From NCBI GenBank assembly GCA_001791715.1, contig MGFD01000024.1, positions 169 through 12,922 of the forward strand: a stretch of DNA of 12,754 nt, written 5' to 3'. Within the stretch, counting starts at the first letter, position 1. Every line of letters starts with the position of its first letter. Below the pieces are notes generated by a model. That model saw nothing but the letters and a program-made list of their open reading frames with translations, was not told where the DNA came from and did no database searches. Below are positions 12,404 through 12,754 of the stretch, one piece after another. The position numbers and the translations under genes are program-made. The stretch comes from Candidatus Uhrbacteria bacterium RIFOXYB2_FULL_45_11 (GTDB lineage Bacteria > Patescibacteriota > Patescibacteriia > UBA9934 > GWF2-40-263).

Positions 12404-12754
12404 TTATACGATTGGAAACTTTGACGCCTCAACGGCCTTTGCAACAAGTTCGCTTGCGGCAATCATGACATCTTCCGTCTGTCCGAAGACGTTTACTTTA
12501 AAGTCTCCCCCATCCACTTCCTTTTGTCCGATCACGATCGTCCATGGCACTTTCATGGTTGCGGCATCGCGAATTTTCTTTCCGACTTTCTCATTTGAGT
12601 CATCGAGTTCGGCGCGAATGCCAGCGTCGGTGAGTTGATCGAGAATGGTCGTTGCAAACGGAATGAATGCTTCACTCACGGTTGCGATGCGAACCTGTGC
12701 GGGCGCGAGCCAGAACGGAAAGGCGCCGGCGTAGTGTTCAATGAGCACTCCCAT
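12404..12754 (-). CDS. thrS: Threonyl-tRNA synthetase, C-terminal part (5' end outside window)
   Basis: ThrRS charges tRNA(Thr) with threonine. Only the last 116 codons are in the window; the frame is open at the right edge, so the Met there is internal. The visible part is the class II anticodon-binding domain. It begins with GVLIEHYAGAFPFWLAPAQV, whose LIEHYAGAFPxWLAPxQ pattern is characteristic of ThrRS. SNEKVGKKIRDAATMKVPWTIVIGQKEV follows, matching the RNEKxxxKIRxA...P..LVxGxKE region. The ending DGGDFKVNVFGQTEDVMIAASE replaces the usual variable C-terminus. The gene converges on the large-protein gene across a shared terminator. Confidence 0.93.
   Translation of the reverse strand: MGVLIEHYAGAFPFWLAPAQVRIATVSEAFIPFATTILDQLTDAGIRAELDDSNEKVGKKIRDAATMKVPWTIVIGQKEVDGGDFKVNVFGQTEDVMIAASELVAKAVEASKFPIV

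Noticed and set aside
1..12754. tRNA, rRNA, riboswitch or T-box features
   Set aside because: I looked through intergenic stretches and found only promoters, terminators, short leaders and the palindromic elements; none shows a cloverleaf or a known riboswitch core. A covariance-model search was not possible here.

Overview
The window reads as a chromosomal segment from a streamlined bacterium, most likely a member of the Candidate Phyla Radiation (Patescibacteria), perhaps Uhrbacteria- or Magasanikbacteria-like. This is an inference from gene content: GatB, MiaA, MiaB and ThrS housekeeping genes sit among several unrecognised or lineage-specific proteins, genes are short and closely packed, a four-helix-bundle gene is present, and many start codons lack a Shine-Dalgarno. 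TGA is used as a stop, so there is no sign of the recoded UGA found in Gracilibacteria/Absconditabacteria.

Plus-strand left half (1-4833): two related multi-pass membrane proteins (the first cut by the window edge) lead into gatB and a terminator. Two single-gene units follow, each with its own -35/-10 promoter and terminator: a 232-aa coiled-coil protein and a soluble GGDEF (diguanylate cyclase) protein.

Minus-strand middle (4841-9582): reading leftward, a 142-aa unknown protein, a ~290-aa helical unknown protein, then miaB, a four-helix-bundle gene and miaA. MiaA prenylates A37 of tRNA and MiaB methylthiolates the product, so the operon holds two successive steps of one tRNA modification. 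This stretch is full of repeats. A 111-bp dispersed-type repeat lies in frame inside miaB, a GC-rich palindrome lies in frame inside miaA, and the four-helix-bundle gene between them is bracketed by inverted repeats that also supply stop codons. Two related palindromic elements of about 100-115 bp (7866-7967 and 8943-9057) each sit between the terminator of one gene and the promoter of the next.

Right end (9583-12754): a plus-strand gene encodes a large acidic, apparently cytosolic, unrecognised protein. Its reading frame is split after 66 codons at a run of seven A residues in exact -1 slippery phase, so the functional product may need frameshifting, or the split may be an indel. A bidirectional terminator separates it from the convergent 3' end of thrS, which runs off the window.

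Four promoters (3037, 3911, 7859 and 8936) share a 17-nt spacer with TTTTC at the same offset, which may be a lineage-specific promoter feature. The strongest candidates for something undescribed are the in-frame repeat insertions in both mia genes, the paired palindromic elements, the possible programmed frameshift, and the repeated acidic Trp motifs of the large protein. I see no tRNA, rRNA, CRISPR array or recognisable transposase gene.
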